DNA from: an uncultured delta proteobacterium
GTDB taxonomy: Bacteria; Bdellovibrionota_C; UBA2361; CAIXSY01
DNA: 43,608 bases
Direction: 5' to 3'
NCBI GenBank assembly: GCA_903922175.1
Contig: CAIXSY010000236.1
Coordinates: 1 to 43,608 of the forward strand
Position numbers and translations under genes: made by a program. Under the pieces are notes generated by a model, which ran no database searches, was not told the DNA's origin, and saw only the letters and a list, made by a program, of their open reading frames with translations. Shown here in pieces: positions 1 through 8,987 of this stretch (position 1 is the stretch's first letter; the number at the start of each line of letters is the position of its first letter).

Positions 1-2
1 AT

Positions 3-227
3 GCCGAGCTGTGTGTGTACTTCTACCAGGAGTTGCAGAAGAAGGTAACCGAGGCAATGAAAAGGTTGCTTGGTGTTAGGAGGCTTAACCTCTGGGAGGG
101 TGATCCGATCCTGGCCGAAGTTCTAGATGCTGATAAGGTAATTAGCCGAATCACCTACTTTTATGCCAATCCAGCGGAAGCAGATCTGGTAGACTCGATA
201 GACGAATACCCGGGGCTAACCTCATAG
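3..227 (+). pseudogene. REP-associated tyrosine transposase (Y1_Tnp/RAYT-like), fragment cut by window start and apparently truncated at its 3' end
   Basis: Frame +3 is open from the window edge; ...LWEGDPILAEVLDADKVISRITYFYANPAEADLVDSIDEYPGLTS* matches the RAYT-type I.YFY.NP..A.LV.S..EYPG.S motif, then stops where family members normally continue. Confidence 0.6.
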
Positions 228-783
228 GTTTAAAATACCCAATCCATCTCCTTTCCAACTCCTCGACCTATGGCCAGTGACAGTCCCACGCATGGGAGCT
301 ACCCTGTACCAGAGTCGCTTTTCTGGGGTTATGGAATGATCAGAGATTAAGTTGCCTATCCGGCTGGAATAGGTAGAATTGAGGTATGGTTCAGACCCAG
401 GCAGTTCCAAGCAGCAGATCTGTAGAAGTCATAGGCGTGGAGCTGCTGCGGAGGATGGTGACTAACGGCATTCCCTGCAAGGCAGTTTTTAATCAGACTG
501 GGGCTGACTTTATCCCACAGAGCAAACATATACAGCACGATTCCGTTTGCCATCAGCATCGTTGTTATACCGATCGAGAAGGGGGGGGGTGTAATGCTAT
601 GGCGGCGACGGTTGGTAGGAATGAAAATGGCAAGGTCGAATTTCGGATCCGCGCGCATGGCAACGATTTTAATGCTGCGATGGCCACGAGGTGTGTAGAA
701 GCTCTTCTGCAGAGCCAGGAATTAGCAACATTGATGGAAGGGATGAAGTTTTACTTCCAAGCCGAGGAGCTGGTAATTCGTAG

Positions 784-812
784 GGTAGTTGCTCAATAAG
801 TGTGGGTAAAAC
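784..812. repeat. Solo end of family A palindromic element (GTAGTTGCTCAATAAGTGTGGG)
   Basis: Matches the left end of the element at 4237 (TTGCTCAATAAGTGTGGG); no right end found nearby. Confidence 0.55.
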
Positions 813-819
813 TCGCTAA

Positions 820-915
820 ATGTTTCTCACGGAGTTACACAGCGCAGCCTAGCGGCCGCAACCAAAATAGATAGTCCCTAAGGCTGCGCTGTGGGGCTCT
901 ATGCCAGGCCTTGAA
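820..915. repeat. Family F repeat (TTTCTCACGGAGTTACAC...ATGCCAGGCC) with 13-bp perfect inverted repeat CACAGCGCAGCCT (838-850) / AGGCTGCGCTGTG (881-893)
   Basis: Inverted repeat read directly; shares TGTTTCNCACGGAGTT and ATGCCAGGCC with 21246-21416. Confidence 0.6.
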
Positions 916-1014
916 TGTTATTACGTCGCTGGCTGATTCTCTTTGCGCAGCAGTCGATCGAGATAGTTCATTAGCTTTAACCAGTTCCTGGCTGGTAGAA
1001 CAGGAGATAGTAAA

Positions 1015-1359
1015 ATGTTCAAGACAACACCGCGAAAGTTTTTTGTTGGGACAAGCCTTCTGCTTACTGCCGGGCTGATGTTTCTTGGCGCCAGCTACTT
1101 TGGTGCACGCTTAGCCTGGGCGTATGTGATCGCGATTAATGGCGCGGCTTTTACGCTCTGTGGCTATGACAAAAACGCTGCGCGTGCGGCGGCGCTACGC
1201 GTGCCGGAGAAGGTGCTTTTGGGGGTGTCGTTGATCGGAGGGTCGGCGGGACTATTGATCGGGATGAAACTCTTTCGCCACAAGACCAGGAAGGCCAGCT
1301 TCCAGTTCCTCCTCGCGTTGGTGCTGGTGGCACAGCTCCTGATCGTGCGCTTTGTCTAG
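1015..1359 (+). CDS. DUF1294 family membrane protein
   Basis: YDKNAARAAALRVPEKVLLGVSLIGGSAGLLIGMKLFRHKTRKASF matches DUF1294 hallmark residues; hydrophobic helices. Confidence 0.85.
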   Translation: MFKTTPRKFFVGTSLLLTAGLMFLGASYFGARLAWAYVIAINGAAFTLCGYDKNAARAAALRVPEKVLLGVSLIGGSAGLLIGMKLFRHKTRKASFQFLLALVLVAQLLIVRFV

Positions 1360-1407
1360 CGCCGCGACCGGAAAAATTTTTCACTTAAAACTAATGTTTT
1401 CTCTTGA

Positions 1408-1523
1408 ACTTAGCCTTGAACTCCCGCTCGGTCTTGGCCAATTTCCCTTAGATTTAGGCTTAAACGTCAAAGTCGAGGTCGAAGAGAGCTAGGCCATGGC
1501 CAAGCGGGAGTTCAAGGCTAAGT
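1408..1523. repeat. Family C palindromic element: 21-bp perfect arms ACTTAGCCTTGAACTCCCGCT (1408-1428) / AGCGGGAGTTCAAGGCTAAGT (1503-1523)
   Basis: Read directly; right arm recurs near 26713-26732. Confidence 0.8.
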
Positions 1524-1618
1524 GAAAAAGCTTTCCGGTCGAGGTACTAGCTTGCTCTTCAGTGGCAGAGCACGGATAATCACATCATGGAAATTTCACC
1601 ATCGAGGCTGCTTTAGGT

Positions 1619-2446
1619 ATGATTCTGTCCGAAAGTGTTACGGCGCTTATTCTTGGTCTAGTCGAGGGCATTACAGAGTTCCTGCCGGTGTCGAGCACGG
1701 GGCATCTGATCTTGGCCGGGCACGCGTTAGGTTTTACCGGTGAACGCGCAGACACCTTTGAGATCTTCATCCAAGCTGGGGCGATTTTGGCCGTTGTCGT
1801 GCTCTATCTCCCGCGCTTTACTGCGCTGCTCGATCTTTCTGGTGGAACGAAGTCACTCGACGGATTTCGGGGATGGTCGGGGATGGTTAAGATCGGCGCC
1901 GGTTGCGCCCCGGCTTTTGTTTTTGGCGCGCTGCTGCATAAGGCGATTAAGCAGCATCTCTTCTCGCCGTTTACCGTGGCCATCGGGTTTGTCGTGGGTG
2001 GTCTATTGATCATAGTCGTCGAGCGTCTCTATCGCCAGCCTGTGGTCGATACCGTAGAAAAGCTTTCGCTGAGGCAGTGCCTAGGGATCGGATTTTTTCA
2101 ATGTCTCGGACTATGGCCGGGTATGTCTCGTTCGGGGAGCACTATGATTGGCGGCATGCTGCTTGGGTGCAGTCGACAGGTGGCAGCGGAGTTTTCGTTT
2201 CTACTGGCGGTCCCCGTGCTGCTTGCTGCGGTAAGCTTGGATATGTACAAGAGCGCGGCACTTTTACAGAGTGCTGATTTTATACCTTTTGCGGTGGGCT
2301 TTGTGGTTTCGTTTATAACGGCTCTTGTGGCCGTGAAGGCACTGATCGGTTTTCTAGGTAAGCACTCGCTCCTATCTTTCGCCGTCTATCGTATCCTTTT
2401 CGGGGCTGTTTTGCTCTGGGTTTGGTTCGGTGGCGGGCTGGTCTAG
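1619..2446 (+). CDS. uppP: Undecaprenyl-diphosphatase
   Basis: GLVEGITEFLPVSSTGHLIL and WPGMSRSGSTMIGGMLLG motifs of UppP/BacA. Confidence 0.96.
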   Translation: MILSESVTALILGLVEGITEFLPVSSTGHLILAGHALGFTGERADTFEIFIQAGAILAVVVLYLPRFTALLDLSGGTKSLDGFRGWSGMVKIGAGCAPAFVFGALLHKAIKQHLFSPFTVAIGFVVGGLLIIVVERLYRQPVVDTVEKLSLRQCLGIGFFQCLGLWPGMSRSGSTMIGGMLLGCSRQVAAEFSFLLAVPVLLAAVSLDMYKSAALLQSADFIPFAVGFVVSFITALVAVKALIGFLGKHSLLSFAVYRILFGAVLLWVWFGGGLV

Positions 2447-3009
2447 GTCCCCAGCAACCGATCGAGCACGATCGCACAGGCGGCGCGCACCGAAAGGTGG
2501 TTGTAGGCTCCCGGGCCGTTAATCGGCTTAAGGAAATAATCGGCGCGTTTGAGGAGCGCTTCGGACATACCCCAGCCGGTACCAAACATGATTAGGTAGG
2601 GTTGCTCGTCGTTGTTGATCATCTGTCGCATCGTTTCAAAAGAAACACGATCGCCCCCGTCCTTGGCCGAGGTGGCGATCAATTTGGGCAGCTTTCCTGT
2701 GCGCAGGTCGACCTTGGCGATGGCTTCGTCGAGATCGGAGACGATCTCGGTATATTCAAGCGCTTCTTTGCGGTTGGAGTTGTAGCGTGTGCCGAATTCT
2801 CCCTCCCAGTGCGTCTTGAGGGTTCGGGCAAGTTTGCGTAGGGTCGGGGAGGGGTGCGCAATAAAGGCGTTGGTTAACCCATAGGTGCGAGAGCTGCGGG
2901 CGATGTCGTGGACATCGATCATGGTTAGCGACGAGGTAATCAGCTTTCCGGTTTTGTCGACCATCTGGTCGTGGAGGAGGACCACGCTAAGATCAAACTT
3001 TTTTTCCAT
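2443..3009 (-). CDS. SAM-dependent RNA methyltransferase, PF09936-like (SPOUT)
   Basis: MEKKFDLSVVLLHDQMVDKTGKLITSSLTMIDVHDIARSSRTYG...LIMFGTGWGMSEALLKRADYFLKPINGPGAYNHLSVRAACAIVLDRLLG; downstream of trmD; ATG at 3009 preferred over the ORF-track start. Confidence 0.85.
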   Translation of the reverse strand: MEKKFDLSVVLLHDQMVDKTGKLITSSLTMIDVHDIARSSRTYGLTNAFIAHPSPTLRKLARTLKTHWEGEFGTRYNSNRKEALEYTEIVSDLDEAIAKVDLRTGKLPKLIATSAKDGGDRVSFETMRQMINNDEQPYLIMFGTGWGMSEALLKRADYFLKPINGPGAYNHLSVRAACAIVLDRLLGT

Positions 3010-3709
3010 CGCACTCCTTGCCGGCGCAGCATAGGTCAGGGCGGCGCTCCTTCGTTCGCAGGAGCGCTTGTTCACGACGCCAAGCCGCAATCTTTTGATG
3101 ATTGCCTGAGAGTAGCACCTCGGGAATCTTCATTCCGCGAAACTCTGGTGGTCGGGTGTACTGCGGAGCCTCAAGAAGAGGGCCGTACTCGCTGGGGTTG
3201 AATGACTCATGCGTTAGCGAGTCGCTATTGCCAATAACGGTGTCGATTAGACGGACGCTAGCCTCAATCAGCACCATCGCCGGCAGCTCTCCGCCCATGA
3301 GAACATAGTCTCCAATCGATATCTCTTCATCGATGCATAGATCTATGACGCGCTGGTCGACCCCTTCATAGCGGCCGCAGACGAGGATGATCTCGGGGCG
3401 TTGGCTAAGTTCGAGGGCCTTCGACTGTGAGAATCGCTTCCCCGACGGTGAGAGTAATACACGGTGGGCGTTGGTGAGGCGACTTTTGGCATCATCAATG
3501 GCGCTCGCGAGTGGCTCTGGTTTCATGACCATGCCGGCTCCGCCACCGTACGGTGAGTCGTCGACGTTGTGATGGGGCAGGGCGGCAAACTGGCGAATGT
3601 CGTTCACCCGAAGCGAAATAATACCGCGTTCAACGGCTTTGCCGATTAGGCTTGATGCCGAGAAATCCCGAAACAGCTCAGGAAATATGGTGAGCACTTC
3701 GATCTTCAC
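2993..3709 (-). CDS. trmD: tRNA (guanine-N1)-methyltransferase
   Basis: VKIEVLTIFPELF...DDSPYGGGAGMVMKPEPL...LVCGRYEGVDQRVID...EEISIGDYVLMGGELPAMV; GTG start at 3709 preferred. Confidence 0.96.
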   Translation of the reverse strand: MKIEVLTIFPELFRDFSASSLIGKAVERGIISLRVNDIRQFAALPHHNVDDSPYGGGAGMVMKPEPLASAIDDAKSRLTNAHRVLLSPSGKRFSQSKALELSQRPEIILVCGRYEGVDQRVIDLCIDEEISIGDYVLMGGELPAMVLIEASVRLIDTVIGNSDSLTHESFNPSEYGPLLEAPQYTRPPEFRGMKIPEVLLSGNHQKIAAWRREQALLRTKERRPDLCCAGKECDGKKV

Positions 3710-3795
3710 GGCGAAGTATGAAATGAAAACGGCGATATGGCACCACCAAACAGCATGGCCGCCAGTCATCGCCTTCTGGAGAAGTAATTAAAGAA

Positions 3796-4119
3796 CTACT
3801 TCTTCGCTTTTGCCCTGACTTTCCGCGAACGGCGAGCAGCCTGAAGTTTCTCAAGCTGAATCTTCTCACGGCCCTCAATCAGACCGGGGATCTTCTTGCG
3901 AATGATGTCGCGCACGACGCTAGAGGCAACTGCACCCTTGGCGAGCCAGTGCTTAACGCGCTCTTCCTTCAGGGTTACCTGCGGTGGGTTTCTGGGGGCG
4001 TAGGTGCCGACAATTTCAAGAAATCTGCCATCGCGGGGCTTTACTTTATCCGCCGCAACGATTCGATATTGGGGACGCCCCGGCAATCCAGCCCTGGCAA
4101 GTCGTAGAGTAACAGCCAC
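3796..4119 (-). CDS. rpsP: 30S ribosomal protein S16
   Basis: MAVTLRLARAGLPGRPQYRIVAADKVKPRDGRFLEIVGTYAPRNPP, bS16 signature. Confidence 0.96.
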   Translation of the reverse strand: MAVTLRLARAGLPGRPQYRIVAADKVKPRDGRFLEIVGTYAPRNPPQVTLKEERVKHWLAKGAVASSVVRDIIRKKIPGLIEGREKIQLEKLQAARRSRKVRAKAKK

Positions 4120-4236
4120 AGTAATAACTCCGTATAAAAATCACAAAAGTTTCAAGGGGTAAGGGTATATCGTACTTTACAGCGTATTACAACTACGCAG
4201 CAGCTCAAAAAGCTCGGAAAGAGGATTAATCAGCAA

Positions 4237-4373
4237 TTGCTCAATAAGTGTGGGCACATGGGAGCGCGGACGTTCTCGTCCGCAAAATATTCGCAGTCCT
4301 TTTGGCCTGTTAGTGCGGACGAGGACGTCCGCGCTCCCGGGAAAATCAAAAATCGCCCACACTTAATGAGCAG
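4237..4373. repeat. Family A palindromic element A2
   Basis: Ends TTGCTCAATAAGTGTGGGC / GCCCACACTTAATGAGCAG; inner arms 4260-4284 and 4314-4338 complementary 24/25. Confidence 0.85.
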
Positions 4374-4519
4374 ATACCCAACCTCTGTCTAACCTGTTGA
4401 AAAAACTGTTGTTTGTGTGGTATGGTGCCTCGTCATGATATTTCAGAGAAGCAATCTCCTCTGAAGTGCAGAGTATTTAGGTGTAAGCATTTACTAAGTG
4501 CTCTTTCTCAAGGAAGCAT

Positions 4520-4840
4520 ATGAACAAGGTAATTCCAGTCCTCCTGGCTTTGGTAACGATGATGATGGTACTTCCGGGGAATGCTTCCGCAGGTACTGAT
4601 GATCAGGTAATTTGTGCGGCGATTCATCCGTGTAATCTCGATGGATCGGTTATCGCAGGTTACGATTCCAACACGGCCTGTGGTCTACGCTATGCCAGGG
4701 AATGCCTGAGCGAGAAAAGCAACGCCGTCATTAGTGAGTGTGCAAATTCCCAACAGGCACTCGAAGAGAGTGTGCGTAAGCTCACGACAAAAAATAAGAA
4801 GCTTGCCCGAGATTTACGCCGTGAACGATTGAAGAGGTAG
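4520..4840 (+). CDS. Hypothetical small secreted protein
   Basis: Signal-peptide-like MNKVIPVLLALVTMMMVLPGNASAG followed by Cys-containing domain and basic C-terminus. Confidence 0.65.
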   Translation: MNKVIPVLLALVTMMMVLPGNASAGTDDQVICAAIHPCNLDGSVIAGYDSNTACGLRYARECLSEKSNAVISECANSQQALEESVRKLTTKNKKLARDLRRERLKR

Positions 4841-4870
4841 GGCTCGTCTTTTGCCATTTATGGGCAGGCG

Positions 4871-5048
4871 GTAATTACTCGCTCCATTCGCAAGGTACGC
4901 AAATAACCCCAGCAAAATGACCCTTCGGAGAACCGATGACGTTGACGTCTAAGGTCAAACGCCGGGCTCCGGCGAGCACCGTCGAGTCGACGTTCAACGT
5001 CGGCGCCTGACGTCCGGCTGCGTTAGCCGATTGGGGGCGAGCAGTTAC
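4871..5048 (-). repeat. Family B palindromic repeat, copy B1 (inverted relative to B2/B4)
   Basis: GTAATTACTCGCTCC...GGGGGCGAGCAGTTAC; reverse complement aligns along its length with 21078-21241 and 39943-40138. Confidence 0.9.
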
Positions 5049-5056
5049 GACAGGCA

Positions 5057-5944
5057 CTAATTGACCCGCACTAATGGCCCCGATCCTGGCTTAAGACGGT
5101 TTACGATCTCATGAAAATGTTTCTGTTCGGCTAGTGCTTGCAGATCCTTGTCACTCGTGAACGGATCCGTGTCATTGGAAAATACGAGGTGGGTAAGTCT
5201 CTCTCCCCATTTTTCAAGAAACACCGAGGCGAATTTAAGCTCGCGCTCAGCTTGAGCAGCCTTATCCTCTCCGCCAAGGCTAAATGACTTCGCCCCAAAG
5301 TGCAGCAGGTAGGACTGCATAGCATACTTAATTTCGTATCCAGCAAGATAGGCGCGCAGGCAGTAGTCATAGTCCTCGCCGCCGCCCTGGCCGAAGGCAG
5401 GATCGAGGCAGCCGAGACGATTTTGAATAACCCAGGGGATTTTGACGCAAAAAAATGGAAGGACCAGAACTCCCAAATAGCCGTTAAATTTGAAGCGGTG
5501 CGCTTGCACCAGTTTGTCAAAAGCCGCTTCGTGTCCCACATACTGCGCTAGATCCATACTTATCTGAGTAGAGAAAAAGTCGGTGTCGTAGCGCACTTCG
5601 CGGTTGGAGAGAGGGGCGATAATAAATGGTTCCTGGCAAAGCAGTGGCACGATCCAGTCACGCGAGAAGATCATGTCATTATTCAGAATGAAGAGATCCG
5701 CCTTGGCGGCGCTAGACAGGCGCAGGACCTGATTTACATTTTCCGCAAACCCGAGTGGCGCACTGTTGCTTTGTAACTCGACCTGCTTTGCCTGTGTCAG
5801 GCGGTAGTTTTCAAAAGAATGATCGTTGTCGATTAAGATGAAGCGATCTTCCGGATCGAGCCTTGTGGTCGCAAAAAATGAACGCAGCGCGTGATCGGTG
5901 TATGCATCCGAGCGTTTTGTTGTGATCATTACGAAGTACTTCAT
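5057..5944 (-). CDS. Glycosyltransferase family 2-like protein
   Basis: ITTKRSDAYTDHALRSFFATT...FILIDNDHSF...LFILNNDMIFSRDW...GGGEDYDYCLRAYLAGYEIKY. Confidence 0.8.
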   Translation of the reverse strand: MKYFVMITTKRSDAYTDHALRSFFATTRLDPEDRFILIDNDHSFENYRLTQAKQVELQSNSAPLGFAENVNQVLRLSSAAKADLFILNNDMIFSRDWIVPLLCQEPFIIAPLSNREVRYDTDFFSTQISMDLAQYVGHEAAFDKLVQAHRFKFNGYLGVLVLPFFCVKIPWVIQNRLGCLDPAFGQGGGEDYDYCLRAYLAGYEIKYAMQSYLLHFGAKSFSLGGEDKAAQAERELKFASVFLEKWGERLTHLVFSNDTDPFTSDKDLQALAEQKHFHEIVNRLKPGSGPLVRVN

Positions 5945-6104
5945 AGTAGCGGATTCCGAAATGCGTTTAGCCGAACTTTGCCTCCGACAGTACTCTTCTG
6001 CTTTGTCCTTACTCGTTGAATACGGGCTTCACGTGAGCGAGCACGGGAGAACACTCGTCGGTTTGAGGCAAAGCCCTGATCGTACTATCATTGCCTTGGT
6101 TTTA

Positions 6105-6254
6105 GGTAACTACTCAATAACCCCGGGCAAAGAATATTGTGAGCGTAGTCGTGGTCGATGTAACTAGCCGAGTTAGCACTCTATCAGTACACTATTCGAC
6201 CGCGACCACGCTCGCGAATTATTAAGTCGCCCGGACTTAATGAGAGCAATTACG
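6105..6254. repeat. Family A palindromic element A3
   Basis: Ends GTAACTACTCAATAACCCCGGGC / GCCCGGACTTAATGAGAGCAATTAC; inner arms 6139-6158 and 6196-6215 complementary 17/20. Confidence 0.85.
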
Positions 6255-6436
6255 GTTTTAACTAGTAATTCTCCAAAATTCTTGCCTATCTTAGAAAGAA
6301 ATTGCTAAAACAACAATCGTTACGGGTGCTTATTCCGGTTATAAACACGTTTTTTGTACTCTCGTTTTCTTTCTTAAGAATAAAGTCTTGCGTATACTAG
6401 TCTACGGATGCTGCCGATAGGTAGGATCTAGGGTCA

Positions 6437-6518
6437 CCTAAGATAAGTATAAGATAAGTAAGTGAAATCTTAGGTAAAGATGTTTACGGTCGGTAGGCCG
6501 ACCAGATTATTTTTTTTT
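6437..6518 (+). promoter_or_regulatory. Structured leader of the downstream ATPase gene, including an attenuator/terminator-like hairpin
   Basis: CCTAAGAT...ATCTTAGG dyad, then GGTCGG-TAGG-CCGACC hairpin (6488-6503) followed by nine Ts (6110-6118 of the thousand, i.e. 6510-6518) before ATG 6528. Confidence 0.5.
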
Positions 6519-6527
6519 ATTCTCTAG

Positions 6528-8909
6528 ATGAAAACTCTCGTTATAAAAGTTCCACAAGAAAACACCAAAACGGCGGCTGCCTTTCACGAGGTTTTAGATC
6601 AGCTTCATGAGACGCTCGCCCACGAGATCATCGCCTTTGAGCTGTACGCCACGGGACAGAATACCGCATTTTGCTACACCGCTCGGGAAGCCGCGGCTGA
6701 AGTTGTCGCCGGGCAGGTCTACGCCATTGCTGCTGATGCTGATATCGTTGAAATCCCCGATTATACTTTGGCCGTGAACAAGGATGCCCAAGTGGTTACC
6801 GCGGAGCTCTCCCTAGAGCGTAGCGATCTCTATCCGATCAACGACTACAAAGTCATGGAAGGCGACTCGCTCTCGGGGTTGCTGAGCGTGCTTTCGAAGT
6901 GTGCTCCCGGAGAGGGGGTGTTTGTTCAGGTGGTGATCGCCCCGAAGGGTGACACCTCGTTTCATCAAGCATCACTCTGGTTTCGAAAGAAGATTAATCG
7001 ACTCGTCCACTATTTCCGGGTGAAGTACTGGTTTAAAAAAACTGTCGATGTCGATATCTTCGCCAAAATTGCCGAGAAGACCTCGGAGCGCATGTTCTAT
7101 GCCAATATTCGTGTGGCCTGCCAGTCGTTGAATCCGGCAATCAATCCTCAGATTCGCCTAGACGCCATATGCGGGGCGATGGCGAACTATAATACACTTG
7201 ACCTGAATGGCATCCACGTCGGCCGTTCGCATACGGGGACGAGAGCGTTGCGTGATTTTCAAGAGCGCCAGCTCAGAAACCCATTCTTAATGTCATCGCG
7301 TGAGCTGGCTACTATTTATCACCTTCCTGACGAAAAGGAGGTGCCCAACCTCGTTCGCGTGCTCTCCAAACGTCAAGCGCCGCCGACTAAATTGCCAACG
7401 GATCTGGACGATCCGGGTGTTTCATTCTTTGGTGAGACTAATTTCCGAAATCAGCGTACGCCGTTTGGTATCAAGCGCTCCGACCGACGGCGCCATCTGT
7501 ATGTCGTTGGTAAGTCCGGCTCGGGTAAATCCAAGTTGCTCGAATTGCTGATTCGTGAGGATCTTGAATCGGGCAAGGGCATGGGCATCCTCGACCCGCA
7601 CGGTGATCTGGTCGACAATGTTCTTAAGCTTGTTCCTAAGCATCGTATCAAAGATGTTGTCTTGTTTGACCCCTCAGACCTCGATTTTCCACCGGCATTT
7701 AATCCGCTTGAACAGGTTCCGGAAGCGCTTAAGATGCGCGTTACGATCGGGTTTATAGAGATATTCAAAAAGCTCTTTGGTAACAACTGGTCACCGCGAC
7801 TTGAGCACGTGCTGCGCTATACGACGTTGGCCTTGCTCGATTCTCCGGGTACGACCGTGCTCTCAATCTTGAAGATGCTGACCGATAAGAATTATCGTCA
7901 AAAGATAGTGCGTAATATTCAGGACAACGTCGTCAAGAACTTCTGGGTCAACGAGTTCGCCGGCTGGTCCGAGAAATTCGACAACGAGGCGATTACGCCG
8001 TTGCTCAACAAGGTGGGACAGTTCGTGGCCACCAATATGATCCGCAATATCGTTGGGCAGCCCGAAAACCTGCTCAACTTTCGTAAGATCATGGACGAGA
8101 AGAAGATTCTCCTGATGAAGGTCTCGAAGGGTATTTTGGGCGAAGAGAACGCCTCCCTCCTCGGTGCAATGGCGGTAACGAAGATCTATCAGGCGGCGAT
8201 GTCACGCGCCGACATCCCCGAAGAGCAGCGCGTTGATTTTTACTTCTATGTCGACGAATTTCACAATTTTGCCACCGACTCATTTGACGAAATCCTAAGT
8301 GAGGCACGTAAGTACCGCCTTAATCTGACACTGGCGAATCAGTTCCTCGGGCAGCTTGGCGAAAAGATCCGCAAGACCGTCTTCGGCAACGTGGGCTCAC
8401 TCTTGGCCTTCCGCGTTGGTGGCGAAGATGCCTCAATTCTAGAGGGTGAATTTTCGCCGCGTTTTGCTGCTCGTGACATCGTCAATCTTGGGGTGCGCGA
8501 CTTCATTGTGAAGATGTCGATTGACGGTGAATTGGAAGATGCCTTTTCAGCGCGTACTTTGAACGTTGATTTGCCCAAGGATAATTTTGCCGAGGAGGTG
8601 CGGGAGTTCTCGCGTAAGACCTATGCCCGCCCGCGTAGCGAGGTAACCGCAATTTTACAGAAGTGGGAAGAGGGCGCCGGCGAGGTGCCGCAGAAGGGCG
8701 TCAAGCCCGCGGCTCAGGGGATGGGGGTAAGTGCTCCCAAGCCTCAGATTGGGTCCGTCGTGCCGTCAGCTGCGGGGGCCGCTAGCCCCACCAATGGATC
8801 TTCTCAACCTCAAGCGGCCCAACCGCCACCGCCACCGCCTCCACCACCACCACCGGCGCCAGCCTCACCGTTTGATGATGAGGTTGAGTTTGAGGAGCCT
8901 ATCATTTAG
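6528..8909 (+). CDS. VirD4/TraG-like type IV coupling ATPase (DNA-transfer-type P-loop ATPase)
   Basis: Walker A VVGKSGSGKSKLLELLI, GMGILDPHGDLVDNVL, FYFYVDEFHNFATDSFDEILSEARKYRLNLTLANQFLGQL; C-terminal polyproline tract. Confidence 0.85.
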   Translation: MKTLVIKVPQENTKTAAAFHEVLDQLHETLAHEIIAFELYATGQNTAFCYTAREAAAEVVAGQVYAIAADADIVEIPDYTLAVNKDAQVVTAELSLERSDLYPINDYKVMEGDSLSGLLSVLSKCAPGEGVFVQVVIAPKGDTSFHQASLWFRKKINRLVHYFRVKYWFKKTVDVDIFAKIAEKTSERMFYANIRVACQSLNPAINPQIRLDAICGAMANYNTLDLNGIHVGRSHTGTRALRDFQERQLRNPFLMSSRELATIYHLPDEKEVPNLVRVLSKRQAPPTKLPTDLDDPGVSFFGETNFRNQRTPFGIKRSDRRRHLYVVGKSGSGKSKLLELLIREDLESGKGMGILDPHGDLVDNVLKLVPKHRIKDVVLFDPSDLDFPPAFNPLEQVPEALKMRVTIGFIEIFKKLFGNNWSPRLEHVLRYTTLALLDSPGTTVLSILKMLTDKNYRQKIVRNIQDNVVKNFWVNEFAGWSEKFDNEAITPLLNKVGQFVATNMIRNIVGQPENLLNFRKIMDEKKILLMKVSKGILGEENASLLGAMAVTKIYQAAMSRADIPEEQRVDFYFYVDEFHNFATDSFDEILSEARKYRLNLTLANQFLGQLGEKIRKTVFGNVGSLLAFRVGGEDASILEGEFSPRFAARDIVNLGVRDFIVKMSIDGELEDAFSARTLNVDLPKDNFAEEVREFSRKTYARPRSEVTAILQKWEEGAGEVPQKGVKPAAQGMGVSAPKPQIGSVVPSAAGAASPTNGSSQPQAAQPPPPPPPPPPPAPASPFDDEVEFEEPII

Positions 8910-8934
8910 ATTCCGTCCTGGCGGACGGAATCTA
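8907..8934. terminator. Family E hairpin TAGATTCCGTCC-TGGC-GGACGGAATCTA (perfect 12-bp stem) containing the stop codon
   Basis: Perfect inverted repeat read directly; begins with the TAG stop of the upstream CDS. Confidence 0.8.
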
Positions 8935-8987
8935 CCCTCTTTTCTTGCTCGCTTGTGGCCCGGTGGCCTGTCGAGTATAGATTATAT

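Noticed and set aside
386-799. 137-aa plus-strand ORF and the overlapping 100-aa minus-strand ORF (356-658)
   Set aside because: No recognisable family, contains a run of nine Gs, and its stop falls inside a family A repeat end; could be a decayed gene but cannot be supported
4177-4362. 61-aa minus-strand ORF
   Set aside because: Lies almost entirely within family A element A2; an artefact of the palindrome
4875-5057. 60-aa minus-strand ORF
   Set aside because: Lies within family B repeat B1; not a credible protein
6139-6215. Family A3 stem as a structured ncRNA
   Set aside because: Mismatches are a mix of G-U and A-C on the plus strand and no promoter or conserved loop is seen; a DNA palindrome explains it better
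8809-8858. CCACCG microsatellite-like tract as a phase-variable repeat
   Set aside because: Encodes an in-frame polyproline stretch with mixed codons (cca/ccg/cct); not a uniform repeat likely to slip
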